NCBI GenBank assembly: GCA_023374025.1
Contig: SIJG01000002.1
Span: 1,020,790 to 1,084,789, forward strand
Source of the DNA: Heterodera schachtii
Taxonomy: Eukaryota > Nematoda > Chromadorea > Rhabditida > Heteroderidae
Length of the DNA stretch: 64,000 bases
Reading direction: 5' to 3'
In this document: positions 21,090-34,122 of the stretch, piece after piece
Numbering within the stretch: position 1 is the stretch's first letter
Layout: each line of letters opens with the position of its first letter
The notes under the pieces: model-generated
What the model was told of the DNA's origin: nothing
Databases searched by the model: none
What the model saw: only the letters and a program-made list of their open reading frames with translations
Program-made: the position numbers and the translations under genes

Positions 21090-24000
21090 ATGCGTTATCA
21101 GCTCAACGGAGTGATTGTTGAGCAGCAGCCGCACTGTGTGGCCGATGCGTTTTCGCCACCTTCTCACCACCATCGCCATCACCTCAACCACCAACAACAA
21201 CAACAGCAGTTGCAACACAACCAACAGCAGCAACAGCATTTGGTGATGTTGCAACAGTGCCGGATCAGTGACGGGTCCGCGGCGAACACGGAGGACACCG
21301 GCACTCAGCCCAACTCGGGTCGCTCAAGGTTTCTTTTTTGGCGGGCGGGGGTGTAGATTTTAATGTTGTTTGGTTGCGGCACTGTTATCCCATTTCAAAT
21401 ACCGTACTTTGTTGTACCAAATTTATTTTGATTTTTTTATTTTTATTTTATAAATTTCATATTCACACTGACAAAATTGTGTCTTGAATTCTTTTGTTTT
21501 TAAATTTCGGATCTTAAATATCCTCTCAATTGGTCTTTTTTAACGATCGGAAAGCTTGGCAAAGAATCTTTTTCTGATTGCAAAAAAAGGTCTGACAAAC
21601 GCTTGATTTGATTCGAATTTCATCGTAAATTTACATCCATTTTGACCACTCGGAAAATGGTTTAATTTAGTTCTATTGACAACCGATAATCCTTTTTTTG
21701 CTTCAGCTCAAGCTCGTCTGAACGGTCTGTTGAGCAGGACACGGCCAGTTCAAGCAGTCCGCAGCCCAAAAGCAGCAGCAACAACAGTGGCGGCAGTGTG
21801 GTGGTCCATCACGCCAACAATTCCACCCATTTTTATTACATGCACAATTACAACCAGCAGAAGTGTGTTGTTTTTTTTTTTTGACTCAAACCCCCAAATT
21901 GTACATTTTCATTGGATAGAACCTAAATTATAACATACGATTTTTCCTTAAATTTGCTCTTTTTTACCCTTTTTAGTCTCAGTCCACAACAAGTGTCCGA
22001 AGTGAAACGGCAAGTTTGGGTTCGTCGAAACAGGAAGTACGCGCCCACACTTGAAGGTATTTTGAAATTTATTTCGTGGTGATTAAACGACTAATTTTTT
22101 TTTATCCAAAAAACATTTTTTACGAGTAGAAATGGAAACAAATTTCATTATATAATAATAAAAAAAATTATTATTCCTTCCACTTTTATGTTTGTTTTTT
22201 ATACAATTCCAATTTATGCTTCGCTTTCCCCTGTTTTAGGTTTACACGACGAAATTTTGGACCTCTACCAATGGTTGAAGCCGACCGCTGAAGAAACCGC
22301 AATTCGTTGGAGTTTGTACAACAAAATCAGCCGCATTTTGCGCCACGTTTGGCACCAGGCTGAGGTCAGCATGTACGGAAGTGTCGGTAATTCAGTTATT
22401 TTTTGGAAATTGTTACTTATTTTTCTTTTTCAACAGCCACCAATTCATTTTTGCCATCCTCCGACATTGACATTTGTGTAAAAATCTCGGACTTTCGGAT
22501 TCATGACGAATTGCCAAAGTTGGCGGATGTGTTACGGTGAGAGCACACAATCGAAAAGGGAATAAAAGTGAATATTTACTTTTTTAGTACAACCAATTTA
22601 TTTGACAACATTGTCATCCTGGATAAAACTGGTAACTAAAATTTAAGTACCAAACTTAAATTCGAAATTTTGGTAAACATTACAATAAAATAACTAATAT
22701 TTTATTTGAATTTCTCGGTGTTTTACAATATACCAAGATTTATTTTGAATATTTCAGCGATTCACAATCTAACTGAAATGGTCCTCTTTTCTTACAATTT
22801 ATTAATCAGAAATGATAATATTTATTTGTTAGAAAAAGTTTAAAGTAATTTGTCAAGAAAAATTGAATGTTAAAAATAACAAATTTCTTATTTTTTTAAC
22901 ATTCTTTTTCCTCATCCACCATTTTTTTAGCCGTTCCAATTGTCAAATTCACGGACCGGCAGACCCAACTGAGCATCGATGTCAGCTTCAACTTGACCCA
23001 CGTGGCGGACACTGTCAAATGGATCAGACGGAAACTGAACGAGTTGCCACTGATGGAGCCGTTGCTGTTGCTGTTGAAGCAGTTGCTCAGCCAGAACAAC
23101 CTGAACAACCCATTCAACGGGGGACTGCCATCGTACGCGTTGGTGGTCATGCTCGTCTACTTCCTGGAGGCATGTGGTGGTGGTGTCATACCTGTGCAAG
23201 GGGGTGGTCAGTGAAGGGGTCTTACGTTCGACTTTGACCCACCCATGGGGGGGTCAGAGCCCCATTTTCCTACGTTCGACCATTTTTTTTCTTATTTGCC
23301 CAGTGAAGACCTTTTTTTTTTTTTGCTATTTATACCACCCACTTTCTTTTGGCGACCTTTTTTTTACTATTCAAACACGTTTTTTTTGCGGCGCGGTTTT
23401 TTCAAAAAAAAAATTTTGGAGGGGGCGGCGGTGCCGCTAGGCGCCGCCGGAACTTTTTTGAAAATTTAGTGCAATTGTTTAACAGATTTTCAACAAATTT
23501 TCCAAATTTTTGCGAATTTTATAGCCAGGAGACGACTTTTTTGTTTTTAAAAACCGCTTTTTCTGCGGCGCGCTTTTTTAAAAAACTTTTTGGGGACAGG
23601 GGGGAGGTCCGGCGGTGCCGATAGGCGCCGCCGGGAAATTTTTTGACAATTTGAGTGTAATTCGTTAACAAATTTTGTCAAAAAAAACGACCGATTTTTT
23701 GCTCATTTGGGTCAATTTTTTAAGAAAATTTAGGAATTTTTCGGCCCCTCCTCTTACGTTGGACGAATCTCTTCAGCAGAATTCGTCGAACGTAAGGAAA
23801 GAGTGTCGAACATAGCAGAATTGGAAAATTTTAGCGAAATTTCTTAATGGAAATTAGTTAATTTTTAAGTCACCATTTTTTACGTTCGACAAATCCCACT
23901 CCTCAGGGTTAATCGAACGTAATTCCCTGCACTTTCCTTGATTTCTACGCTCCCTTTTTTCGCTTTTTCTCCTTTTTCCTTCCTCTTTTATTTTTTTCTC

Positions 24001-25720
24001 TCCCTTTTTCCTCTTTTGACCACCCCCCCCCCCCCCCCCGATTTCTTACGTTCGACACCCGCTGACCCCTTACGTTCGACGTCATGACCCCCCCCCCCCC
24101 CTTGACTACCCCCTTGCACAGGTATGGGTGGTGTGGAGGTGGACATTGGACGGACAAAATGGATACTAATAAATATTACTAAACCAATTTAAATGCATTT
24201 TGAGAGTCAGTTGAGAATACTAAATTGATGAGCAATGAGAAGTGCATCCTCTGGACTGATATGAATTTGACAGCGTTAGGTACTGATGGGCATACTTCGC
24301 ATGCAAAACATTTTGTGCATAAAATAAGGCGCAAAAAAACGGCACTAAATTCAAAAAAAAAATCTTTCCGCGAGACTTATTGCTACTCCTCCGGATTTGC
24401 CTTTGACAAATCATGATTTTCCCATTGAAATACCAACAAGCATTTATCTTTTGTTAATTGACTGATATTTATTTTTTTCCAGAACATTCGCTTTGACAAG
24501 GGTTTGCCCAAGTTGACTGATTGTGCCACTTTGCTTGGCCGGAGGCCGCTTGGCATTCTATGTGATTTGCATCCCTATTAAAAGGCAGAATTAAACCGGT
24601 GTTATTCAGTTCATTACTTCCTCTACTACTACGGCTTTGCACTCAACCCGGCATGTTTTGGCATTCGGGTGGCACAGAACATGGAGCTGGTGCCCAGGGA
24701 GGAGTTGGTGCACCAATTCGGCGACCCCAGCATGTTCACCAGCGGGTTTTGCATTGCGGACCCGGTGCAAACAGGTGGGAGAGGAGCCAGGAGCTGTTAA
24801 TGGGTGGATTTACCATGAAAAGAGCACAAATTAATCAATCATTCCGATTTCCGACATTTCCTTTTATGCTTTGTTTTAAAACTTAATCTAATTTGAATCT
24901 ATTTTTTAGACAATAACATTGGACGCGGTGCTCACAATGTGGTGGTAAGTAAGGGTTAATTATTGCATAAATTATGTACAAATTGTTAAAAATAGATAAA
25001 ATCGGTATTTTCCAGTTATACTGCCGCAACCCTAAAATTTAAAAAATGAGAAAAGCGCGCGTAAATATGTTCCGAATTCCTTTGATGCGAAGACTGCAAA
25101 CGGCGTGGCGATGATCCATTATGACATTTTGGCTCTAAATTGCGGCTTTTATGCCTCCTAAATACCTAATTGTTACACGCTAAAACTGACGGTTTTTCTC
25201 TCATTTTTAAAATTGGGGTGCCGCAAAACTGGAAAATACCATAAAACCTACCTATGTCCATCTTGTAATTTTGTCTCAAATACATTGCCTTTTCAAGGCA
25301 ATTCGCTGCGCATTTTGGCAAGCCTACAACAGCATTGTGCAAGTGATCGCTTATTGCGCTGGGCTTGACGAGCAGATGAAGCGCTGCTACTGTGGTCCGC
25401 TGTTGTCGCTGATCCTCCACTTTGACGCCGCAATTGTCGCCCGTCGTGCCGACACTGTCGCAATCGCACGGCGACTGCTTTTCCAATTGGCCAAGCAGTC
25501 GAACCGGCGACGCGTGCAGCAACGCAGACGACTGAAGCAACAGCAGCAGCAGTCAGAAGATGATGACCAACAACAGCAGGACGATGGTGTTGCTGGAGGA
25601 GAAGGTGATGAACGTGTTGAGGAGGGGGACAACGACGGCGGTGATCAGCAGCAGCAGGAGGAGGACAATGATGACGATTTTATTGATGATGACGCTGTTG
25701 TTTGTTTTCAATCCGACTAA
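21090..25720 (+). CDS. gld-4: Non-canonical poly(A) polymerase, TENT4 (PAPD5/7, TRF4) family; GLD-4-like
   Basis: Eleven exons join in frame: 21090-21328, 21707-21862, 21977-22056, 22240-22386, 22437-22536, 22588-22631, 22931-23169, 24483-24561, 24610-24774, 24910-24944, 25298-25720 (568 residues). The nucleotidyltransferase core starts near LHDEILDLYQWLKP. It has GSVATNSFLPSSDIDICV, with catalytic Asp217 and Asp219, and LSIDVSFN with the third Asp at about 272. The nucleotide-recognition part follows (GGLPSYALVVMLVYFLE, LGILFHYFLYYYGF, DPVQTDNNIGRG). Family members add short 3' tails to RNAs; GLD-4 works in nematode germ cells. The N-terminus is Gln/His/Ser-rich. The C-terminus has a basic QRRRLKQ stretch, then an acidic/Gln-rich tail. 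Exon 7 ends at GAG followed by GCATGT, so intron 7 looks like a GC-AG intron; only this choice keeps phase. Confidence 0.9.
23191..24122. mobile_element. 932-bp TA-flanked terminal-inverted-repeat element in intron 7 of the poly(A) polymerase gene
   Basis: The ends are CCTGTGCAAGGGGGTGGTCA and its inverse (TGACTACCCCCTTGCACAGG), differing at one base. Both are flanked by TA (23189-23190 and 24123-24124), as expected after TA-target insertion (Tc1/mariner-type or MITE). Inside, TTACGTTCGAC or its complement occurs repeatedly in both orientations, and two GC-rich hairpin blocks read GGCGCCGCCGG. No transposase frame is visible, so it is non-autonomous. Confidence 0.8.
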
Positions 25721-26990
25721 AATAAGGCGGTACTCCTTCAGTTTTCGTGTCCCCGTTTTTCGGAGCAGTCAAAACCTGGTTTTTTTTTAATTTATTTATT
25801 TTTTACTGTTAGAATTTGGGTCTGTCCTGTCACACTGTTTATCGTATTACATTGGGGTTTTTTTTACTCCACCTTCTCTCTAGCCTATTTTGAATTAGTC
25901 ATTTCCCCCACCCGACAGAAAATAGTTTGTGTGCCAGAAGACTGACTCATTTTATTTGTAACGAACGCCACAAAACATGAGGGCAAGGGGACATGCTGAA
26001 AGAGTACCAAAAATGTCAGTGTTCTTTGCTGATTCGGAGGACTAATGACCCCTCAGCCAATCAATCAATCAACCAAAACCAGCCTCGACAATCAATCAAA
26101 AAACACCTATTTGCCTGCCCCCGCGCCCATTGGTCTCTCGCTCTCTTTCAGCTCACCATAAAAAAACACATGTACTCAAGCAGGATTACCCTATCATTAT
26201 CATCAATTCATTATTATTTTATTATTATGTATTACGTTGTTGGTTGTCACATACACATCATTCACCACCGCCCACACCATTTTTCCAATTTCTCGAGATT
26301 TGTATATTGTGTGCTTTCCGCGATGTTCATTTCATTCATTTTTTGTTTTTCTCGATCAATTTCCGTATTTTGTTGTGTATGATGTGTTTTGTGTGGTGTG
26401 TCACACTCCGCCACACTCTCTCGCTCTCCTCTTTTTTTTGTTGTTCTTCTGTTGTAACGTGCTTAACAATATTATACCATATAGGACACACGAGTTTCAT
26501 CCATCACATCATCATCAATCCCATTCATTTCTTGTTGCTCTGTTGGTGTGTGTGAGATTAAAAGGCATTAAATGAGGAAGGAAGTTGATCGGATTTAGTG
26601 TAAATGGGGGTATGGTGAGCAAACGAAGTCATTTGTTTCTATTTTTCAGTGGCCAAAGAATTGAATTCTACTAAAACTTATTTGTTGCCTTAATTTCGTG
26701 CACAAAATCACTTGAAAAGGTTTCATTCATCAGCAGAAAAGGGAAAGCATTTTCGAATTTGGCATTCATTTTTTCATTATGGCCAAATGTTTATTGAAAT
26801 GGATTTTGGATTAGTGGCTTCTGCTGCTTAAATTACCGGAATAAAATTTGTAAATTTTGTAGTTAGTGGTTTTTACATTCGCTATGCTTTCGGTGCAATT
26901 AAATTATCAAAATGTCGATGTTTGTTAAAAAAAACTTTTAAACGAAATAGCGTTCTTTAGATAAATTTCCGTAAAATTAATTCATTTCCG
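25721..26990. other. 3' flank of the poly(A) polymerase gene and intergenic
   Basis: AT-rich with no supported exon. Open frames at 25.99-26.58 kb are Ser/His/Phe-rich, overlap each other and lack splice logic or domains; I do not regard them as genes. Confidence 0.5.
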
Positions 26991-29900
26991 ATGATGGAAC
27001 CGACCATCGCCGAACTGTCCATGCCTTACGACTCATCAGCAGCAACGACGTCGCACATGACAAATGCATCGCAGACTGAAATTCGGGTGGAGGTCGGTGA
27101 ACAATTTGCAAATTTCGAATTGTAATTCCTTTTGTGTGTCCAATTTATAATGCCAGGAATTGAGGGTCCCTTAATTCACATTAATTGTTCCAGTGTTCGG
27201 ACAAGAGTTATCACAACTATCGCGAATTCGACATCCATCCCGACTATTTCGAACCGTAGGCTCCAATTCGAACAAAAAATCAAACTCGTGCCTTTTCTTG
27301 GGGTCTCAATTGGTCAAAATCAATGTCAGAATGGGTCCCCATTTTCCAGGATTGTCTACGATTTGAATTGACAAGATTTATCGAGTTGAGAGTGCATTAT
27401 TAGCTTACGAATTATGTAAAACCAAATTAATTTTTGTTTTTGATTTCAGTATTTGAAACATCATTGGACGGTGAAGAACTTCTCGCACTGTTACCAGGAA
27501 TACTTGGAAAATTACGTCAATTTGCCGAACAGTGACCTGACATGGTCCATCAAAATTTACCCAAAAGGAAACGGCGAGAACAACAAGGTTTTTTCAGCAT
27601 TTTTTTGCCAATTAACAGGATGTCAAATTGAAAGGATTTTGTGTTCCTCTGTCTCAACCGCGTCATCGGCAACAATGTGAAAAGCAACAAAATTGGCTTC
27701 AAGTTTGCCATTTTCATAATATTTTCTTTGGTGAGGGAACGACGGATTTGAATTTTTAAAGGAGTGCCAATGTTCGGACGATGAGATTTTAAGGGCTTAT
27801 AGGACATACGGAAATTTTTATTGTGATTTATTCAGTATATAGGTGGTACCTAACCTTAAAAATTTACCGTTTTTTATACAAAAATCACAGAGGCTTTTTC
27901 GAAACGATTTGTTGTGCCCAAAAAAAAATTCATGGGATCGCTCAAAATTTTTTTGACGCCTTTTCTTGTCACTTCCCAACAGTTTTTATGGATAGGATGA
28001 ATCCATTGTCAGTTGTAAATTTGTCGCAAATTACTTTTTTTTATGCGATTTTCATTTTTTAAATAAAAATATGCCACAAAATTTCAGGTCACGCTTCTAC
28101 CTGAAGAACAGCGAGGGCCGCGACATCGAAATGCGCATCCATCCGAACCCGTCCCACTCCGACTACGTCTCGTACATCAAGCGGGACGTGCTGTTCCCAC
28201 AAATTCAGCCGGCGGACAGCATCACCGTTTTTGTGGAGATTGACGTCGCGGTTGAGACGGTGACCACCAGTGTGGACGACTCGTGCAGGGTCAGTGTGTT
28301 AAATTGCAACAAAAAGCCACTCTTTGTCAATTTGTTGCTCAATTAAGCAACTCTGCTAATTTCGGTGTCGGTCGATTTTCGCGGGTGTTGTCGATACCGA
28401 ATGACTCACTTTCTCTTGAGCCTGAACTGTTTCCTCTTTTTCGAAATGTTATAATCTTTTTTTTTGGCGACATTTTAAAAATTAAAAGCCTTTCACCTCA
28501 CCGAGGCTTTTGTGGCATTAAAACATTTTGACCAACCATAAAAGTGCCGAGAAAAATGCTTGAAACTAGTTGGGTCAAAATGGTCAAACTGGTTTATTGC
28601 CAAGAAAAAATACTCAAATTCATCCAAAATCATTCGTTGGTCGAACATTTCTTTCCCCACTAACTTCACAATTACATCATTTTCCATCTCTCTTTCCCCC
28701 CCCCCCTTTCAGTTCAGCAAACCGTGCAATTGCGAGCATCAGTTGGGCGACGACTATTTGAAGTTGCTGAACGACGACGTGCTCACCGACTTCACCATCC
28801 GAGTGGTGCAGCAAAGGGACGCGGGCGGCGGCGGCGGTGGGGGCGGAAGCATTTGCAGCGGAGGGGCGGGCGGTGGCGCGGAGTGTTCACTGACAGCAGC
28901 GGCAGCAGCAGCAAACACTGTCCATCCAGCAACTCCAAACGCGCTGAACGACGGCGGCGGTGCTGGCGGTGGACACGAGGGCAATGTGCAGGTAAACGGA
29001 ATGAATCATTCAATGTCAAGCGCTGTCTCACAATCAGGCCAAGGGCCATACGATGAACGATTGAGACATGAGGAGGGTGTCTCAATACCAAATTTTTCAT
29101 ACGACGACCCAATTTTCTCCGGCATAAAAAAGCATTTTTAAAGGCAAAAAAAGTTGTCGGTCTACATGGCTGAACACCTTCGCAAAATTGGATGCTGACC
29201 CCCTTTCCCCACCTTTTTTTTCATGTATGACATGGACATTAACCTAGTTTACTGCGTCTAAATTTTTCTGTTTCCACCATGTTAAGGCGAAAGGATTTAG
29301 ATTTTTTAACTTCATCTGATATATTCCGCTTTTCACTCGGCTTACATTTAGATTCGCGAAATCCGCGTCCACAAGGCCATTTTGGCGGCCCGGTCACCCG
29401 TTTTTGCCGCGATGCTGCAGCACGTGGACACCAGCGAGTCCAAAACGGTGTGTGTTTTGTGTGGTGTGTTGACCGAAGTGTCAATTTAACATTTTTTCAT
29501 TGCAATTCTAGGGCATTTCTCGATTTTTTCTGAAAATTCTATTTCCCAGGGTGTGCTCGAGATAAAGGACGTGGAGTACGGGGTGGTCAAGGAGATGCTG
29601 AACTTCATCTACTGCGGCAAAAGTTCCTCAGCGGAGCTCAACGAAATTGCGTCCGATTTGCTGATTGCGGCCGACAAATACAGGTGGGAGGGGAGAAGGG
29701 ATTATCATCAAGAAAACATAGACAAAAAAAAGTGCCAAGATTTGAATCGAGAAAAATTGCAATTTGAATTTTGCCATCCCTGCACAGATTGGAGGAGCTG
29801 AAAACGCACTGTGAACATTGCCTCATCCAGGCGATCAACTTCGATAATGCGTGCCAACTGCTGATCATCGCCGACATGTGAGAAGGGCAAATAATTGGGA

Positions 29901-30308
29901 AACAATGCCAAACTTAAGACACTAACTGAAATATTTTTCAATTCCTTCCGTTTTTATTTGTTCGTTTTCTTAAGACAGTTTTTACAGTATCCCCCCCCCC
30001 CCTCTTATTTTAAACCACTCGGGTATGGTACCACGGAATGGTGTCGCATAGTTTCCCATTTTCTGCCACCCAAGTACGGTACGCCTAGCAAATGCCAGAG
30101 GACTGTTTTTGCTTATACCGTATCCCACACCAATTGTCTGCCCTTGCCCAGGTACGGTGCGCAGTTCTTGCGCAAGCGCGTGCTCCAGTTCATCATGCAG
30201 CATCCGAAGAAGATCACGCAGACAGTTGGCTGGGAAAGCATCATCGGCGACAGTCGGCACCGTCGGCTTGCAACGGACATTGTGGCATCGTTTGAGAAGC
30301 CGTGCTAA
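26991..30308 (+). CDS. MATH-BTB protein, SPOP-like cullin-3 substrate adaptor (BATH-43-like)
   Basis: Nine exons join in frame: 26991-27092, 27450-27587, 27635-27702, 28088-28289, 28713-28991, 29352-29447, 29550-29683, 29788-29877, 30152-30308 (421 residues). The MATH domain (about 35-165) has the WTVKNFSHC start and the RFYLKNSEGRD strand pair. The BTB domain (about 182-345) has LTDFTIRV, then VHKAILAARSPVFAAML, VKEMLNFIYCG and LLIAADKYRLEELK. A BACK-like tail follows. Such proteins bind substrates by MATH and cullin-3 by BTB, directing ubiquitylation. Unusually, about 60 Gly/Ala-rich residues interrupt BTB between its first strand and the HKAIL helix. A short open segment at 27195-27260 (CSDKSYHNYREFD) could be an alternative exon but runs into a stop, so I left it out. 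Confidence 0.88.
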
Positions 30309-32480
30309 TGACTGCTGGGGCAATGTGAGAATTCAATTCAAATCAATTTAAATTAGCCACATGTTTTCCAGTGTTGTGCCACCCGGGAACAGCCCCCCCC
30401 CCCTCCCTCTCCCGACATAGAAAAGCTTATTGTTAAAAAAATTTAGAAAAAATAATTTTTTAAAAATTTTTTGCCGCTTCTTGGTATACCCCACACACCC
30501 ACTCCATGTGCAAACCCAGGCACTGTATTGGATTGGGTATTCGAGATGAGTTATTATGATGAGAAGCATTTTTCCGGCAGGGGATATCGCCCAAGCAGGT
30601 GCCCTTTTAAAACAGGCCGCCCGGAAGGCCCTTGAACACAAAATTTCTCAAGAATGTCTGTATTAGGTACTCTAAATTTACAGTCGAATTTTAAGAGAAT
30701 AAACCATTGAATTAACCGGATGGATTTGAGTCCCGCGTTTGGGTTCGAATCTCTTTTTTACCCCTTTTTTTGGTTAACATAAATTTGCTTTTGTTCAGAT
30801 CCGTCACCACCACCGTCTTCTTCTTCTTCTTCCTTCTCCAACATTTTGTTTCGTCGTCATTTTCCGCGTGTTTTTTGTCAATTTGTTTCTGTGCTGCTGT
30901 GGACCAAAAGCAACAAAAATAAAGCCAATTAATTCTCTCTTTTCTCTCCTTTTCGCTGTTTTTCTCTCTTTTTCTTTTGTTTTTTCCAAATTATTTTTGC
31001 CCATTAAATTAAGCGAGCAAAAGTGTTGTCCTATTACAAATTTACATTTTGCACTTTTTTCTGTGACTTTGTGGAAAATTCTCTTCCATTTTCCTATAAA
31101 TACTTTAAAATTTTAATTGCTTTCTCTCTAATTGACGAATTTTCCACTTTCATTTCTGTTCATAATTTTTGTGCAACAATTTTGTTCGTGTGATGTGTTT
31201 GGTGGTGCGCAATTAAATGAATTGTTTCCATTTTTGTTTTTAATTTCAGATGAGTCAGGCAAAAAAAATTAATTTATTCTAATTAAATTAGAAACTTGGC
31301 ATAGTTTTCGCGCCTAAAGCACTGTTCAAAAATTGCCTAAAAATGATCAATCAGTGTTTCTGACCATTTATCAAATTGCGCGCATCGTTTCGCTCTGATG
31401 CTTTTTTTTTGACCCGGGCAATGATTCGATAGTAAATGATGATCACCAAATATATGAATGTATATGGGGAACTTTGTGCAATATGCTCTGATCGATCAGT
31501 GGTCGCCCGATGGTGGGCAAATATCTGATCAATCGATAATGACGGTGCTCACACAATAGGGCTTCGTTTTTTTGAATATAGTTACAAAATTCAATCAGTT
31601 TGGTCTGGCAAAATTGGAGCCTCACTCGTGATCACTGATCAGATCAGCGGGCAAATGATAATTTGTGACAACAATCGGTCAATCAATCAATCAGTGTTGT
31701 GTGTATAATTTTAATTTAATGCCTAATTTCTCTCAATAAAAAATTCTGCATTTTTCTGTTGTTTTTTTTACTGTTAACTTTTCCTTTCTCTCACAAAGAG
31801 TGTACTGTATGTACAGTATGAAATGTGTAATTTGTTACAAAAAAGCCAAATGTGTTCATTCATTGGTGCAACAACAAACATCAAAAATTGAATTGAAAAT
31901 TGATCATTTTTTATTCCTTTTCTAATTTATATGCCAATTTATTTTTGTTGCCTGAAATGGACTTTCAAAAAATCGTTGTAAATGATTTGAATTGTTTTTT
32001 TTCTTTTTTTAATTGTCCATTTTCGGCTGCCACTGTTTTTGTCATTAAATTCGTTTCTCCGTTTTTGCTTATTTTCTCGCCGGTTAGTGGGTGTATAACT
32101 AATTGATTAATTAACTGTAATTATGTAATTAGCGTGTAATTAATTGATTATTTCCCTCAACTCATTAGCAACATTTTGTTGTTAAACTGTTGTTGTTTTT
32201 CCTAACTTGTCAAAATCAATTTTTGCCCAGCAGTCAGTTCCTTCTTCATTTGTTCTTCATTCATCCGCCAATTTGTACTCATTAATTAATGTCCATTAGA
32301 AATGCTTCTTCATCTTCCTCCCCTGTTAATGATGATCATTAAAATGGTGCTCTTTTTTAAATGTTTTTTTTTTACAATTTTTCTGAAAATTTTCGTTTGC
32401 AAATTCGATTTATTTTCAAATTTAGTTTTTTGTATTTATTTTAAATTTAATTCCCACAGTTTTTTTGATGTAAATTTTTA
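30309..32480. other. Intergenic
   Basis: AT-rich, with no supported exon. TGATCA and TACNGTA words start to become frequent here (for example about 31,480-31,640 and 31,805-31,820). Confidence 0.5.
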
Positions 32481-34122
32481 ATGGCCGGCAAATTGCGGCA
32501 GCATTCCCTGTCCAGTGTACGGAAGCTGCAAGAAGTTAGTAATGGAAATTTTGTTTTCAACAATTCTTTCCAATTTTGGAAAAATTTGCGGTCCTACCGT
32601 AACTCTACCGTAAGAAGTAATGGAATTTTTTCAACAATTCTTTGGAATTTTGGAAAAATTTGCAGCCCAACCGTAACCCTAACGTAAAATTCCAATGAAA
32701 CAAATAGGCATTTATTGGCACAAAAATAGAAATTTTGTCCAATTGTTGTTTTGCAGCTGCTCCATGACTGCAACGTGCAGCTGGCCACAGTCCGTAGCCA
32801 AACGCAGCAAATTGGCACCGCGGCGGACAGTGCGCAACTGCGGCGAGAGTTGGACAACAATGCCAAGGTGGGCTCTTGCCAAGTGCCAATGCTGTTAGAG
32901 CCGGTGGTACCGAGACTCTCGAAGAAAACAGCAACGGCACAATTTGGCATTTCTATCGAAGTGCCAATGCTTCCCGATTTGGATTTGTCATAACCGATTG
33001 CATAAAATGGCAATTTGTTCTTTGCTCTCAACAATTACTGATCAGTGATCATTCTGGGCCCGATCATTATTATTGCCACAAAATCCGGTCACTAATTGTC
33101 AGTCTCCCGCCTTCTGCTGATTGGTCCTTAAATTTCCCCATTTAAGGGCTGTTTTCGTGCCTATGAAACCACAAAGAACAGTGTGTTGCCGCAGCTTAAG
33201 CGCGAAGGTGCGTTCACTGATCAATTTTTTTATCATCAGCTTTTTCATTTTTATTTTTCATTGACGATTGTTTTCATGAATATCCAATCACTTTTTAAAT
33301 TGGCTTCTTGAATTGATGAAATCGCTCGTTAAGCTCTGATCTGATTTGGGCTGATCAACGCAAAACCAATCCTCGAGAGGGACTCTAATTAATTCTGCCG
33401 CTTTGATCAATTTCTGTTATCTTTATCATTTTTAACCAAAAACCCTAAGATGTTTTTCCTTATCACTCCCACTCATCAGTTAAATAATGTGATCTTTTCA
33501 TTCTGATCAGCTCGACTCGGTTGGGATTCCGATCACTTTCTCAATCACTTTGATCAGTTCATTGATTAGCGATCGCTCGTCATTATCTATTCTTTGTCAC
33601 AGGGAACGCGTTCAGTCAATGCGTGATCGGCTTCATCGGATGCGTGAGCGCCTTTTTGCTGGAGATCAAACGGTGCGGCGCGTTGGAAAAAACTTTTCGC
33701 ATGGACGAGGCGCCAACAATGTAAAAAAGAATTAGCAAATTTAAAAGCGTCGAATTTTATAATTAAATTTTAATTGGGTAAAAAAAAATTATTGCTATTA
33801 AATCGGTGAAATGCATTAAATATTTCTATATTTAATATTTCTAATCGACAAAAATTATTTTAAAAATGCTTTCAATATTTAAAATGCCAAAAATTCATTT
33901 TTAATTGCCCAATAAATAATTTTATTTCGAATTTAATTTAGTGCCGAGCCGCTGGTCGGTCCGGTGGAGGAAATGCTTGAAACGCTGGAGAATCTGATCA
34001 CTGTGCACTATTCGACCAGCGAAAGTTTGCCCGAGTCGAAGGTGACGCCGCGCCGGCGCCGCACCGGCGGCTGCCGCCCGCACTGCGCGTGTGCCGACCT
34101 GGTGAAGACCAGCTATGCCTGA
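32481..34122 (+). CDS. rsbp-1: R7 RGS-binding protein-like (RSBP-1/R7BP family)
   Basis: Five exons join in frame: 32481-32534, 32757-32867, 33147-33207, 33603-33720, 33942-34122 (174 residues). The protein is a small helical, SNARE-like bundle: LHDCNVQLATVRSQTQQIGT, then QLRRELDNNAKGCFRAYETT. The C-terminus has a polybasic run PRRRR followed by clustered cysteines (GGCRPHCACAD), which fits palmitoylated membrane anchoring as in R7BP. R7BP-family proteins tether RGS7-type GTPase activators to the plasma membrane and so tune G-alpha signalling. Length and the basic-cysteine tail fit the family. The assignment rests on overall pattern, so the symbol is tentative. Introns contain many TGATCA words. 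Confidence 0.65.

Noticed and set aside
27195..27260. Possible extra exon of the MATH-BTB gene (CSDKSYHNYREFD)
   Set aside because: It has an acceptor and an open start but meets a stop before any donor that fits the next exon; direct joining of 27,092 to 27,450 keeps the frame.
28792..29112. Pro/Arg-rich minus-strand frame
   Set aside because: Antisense of the Gly/Ala-rich MATH-BTB exon.
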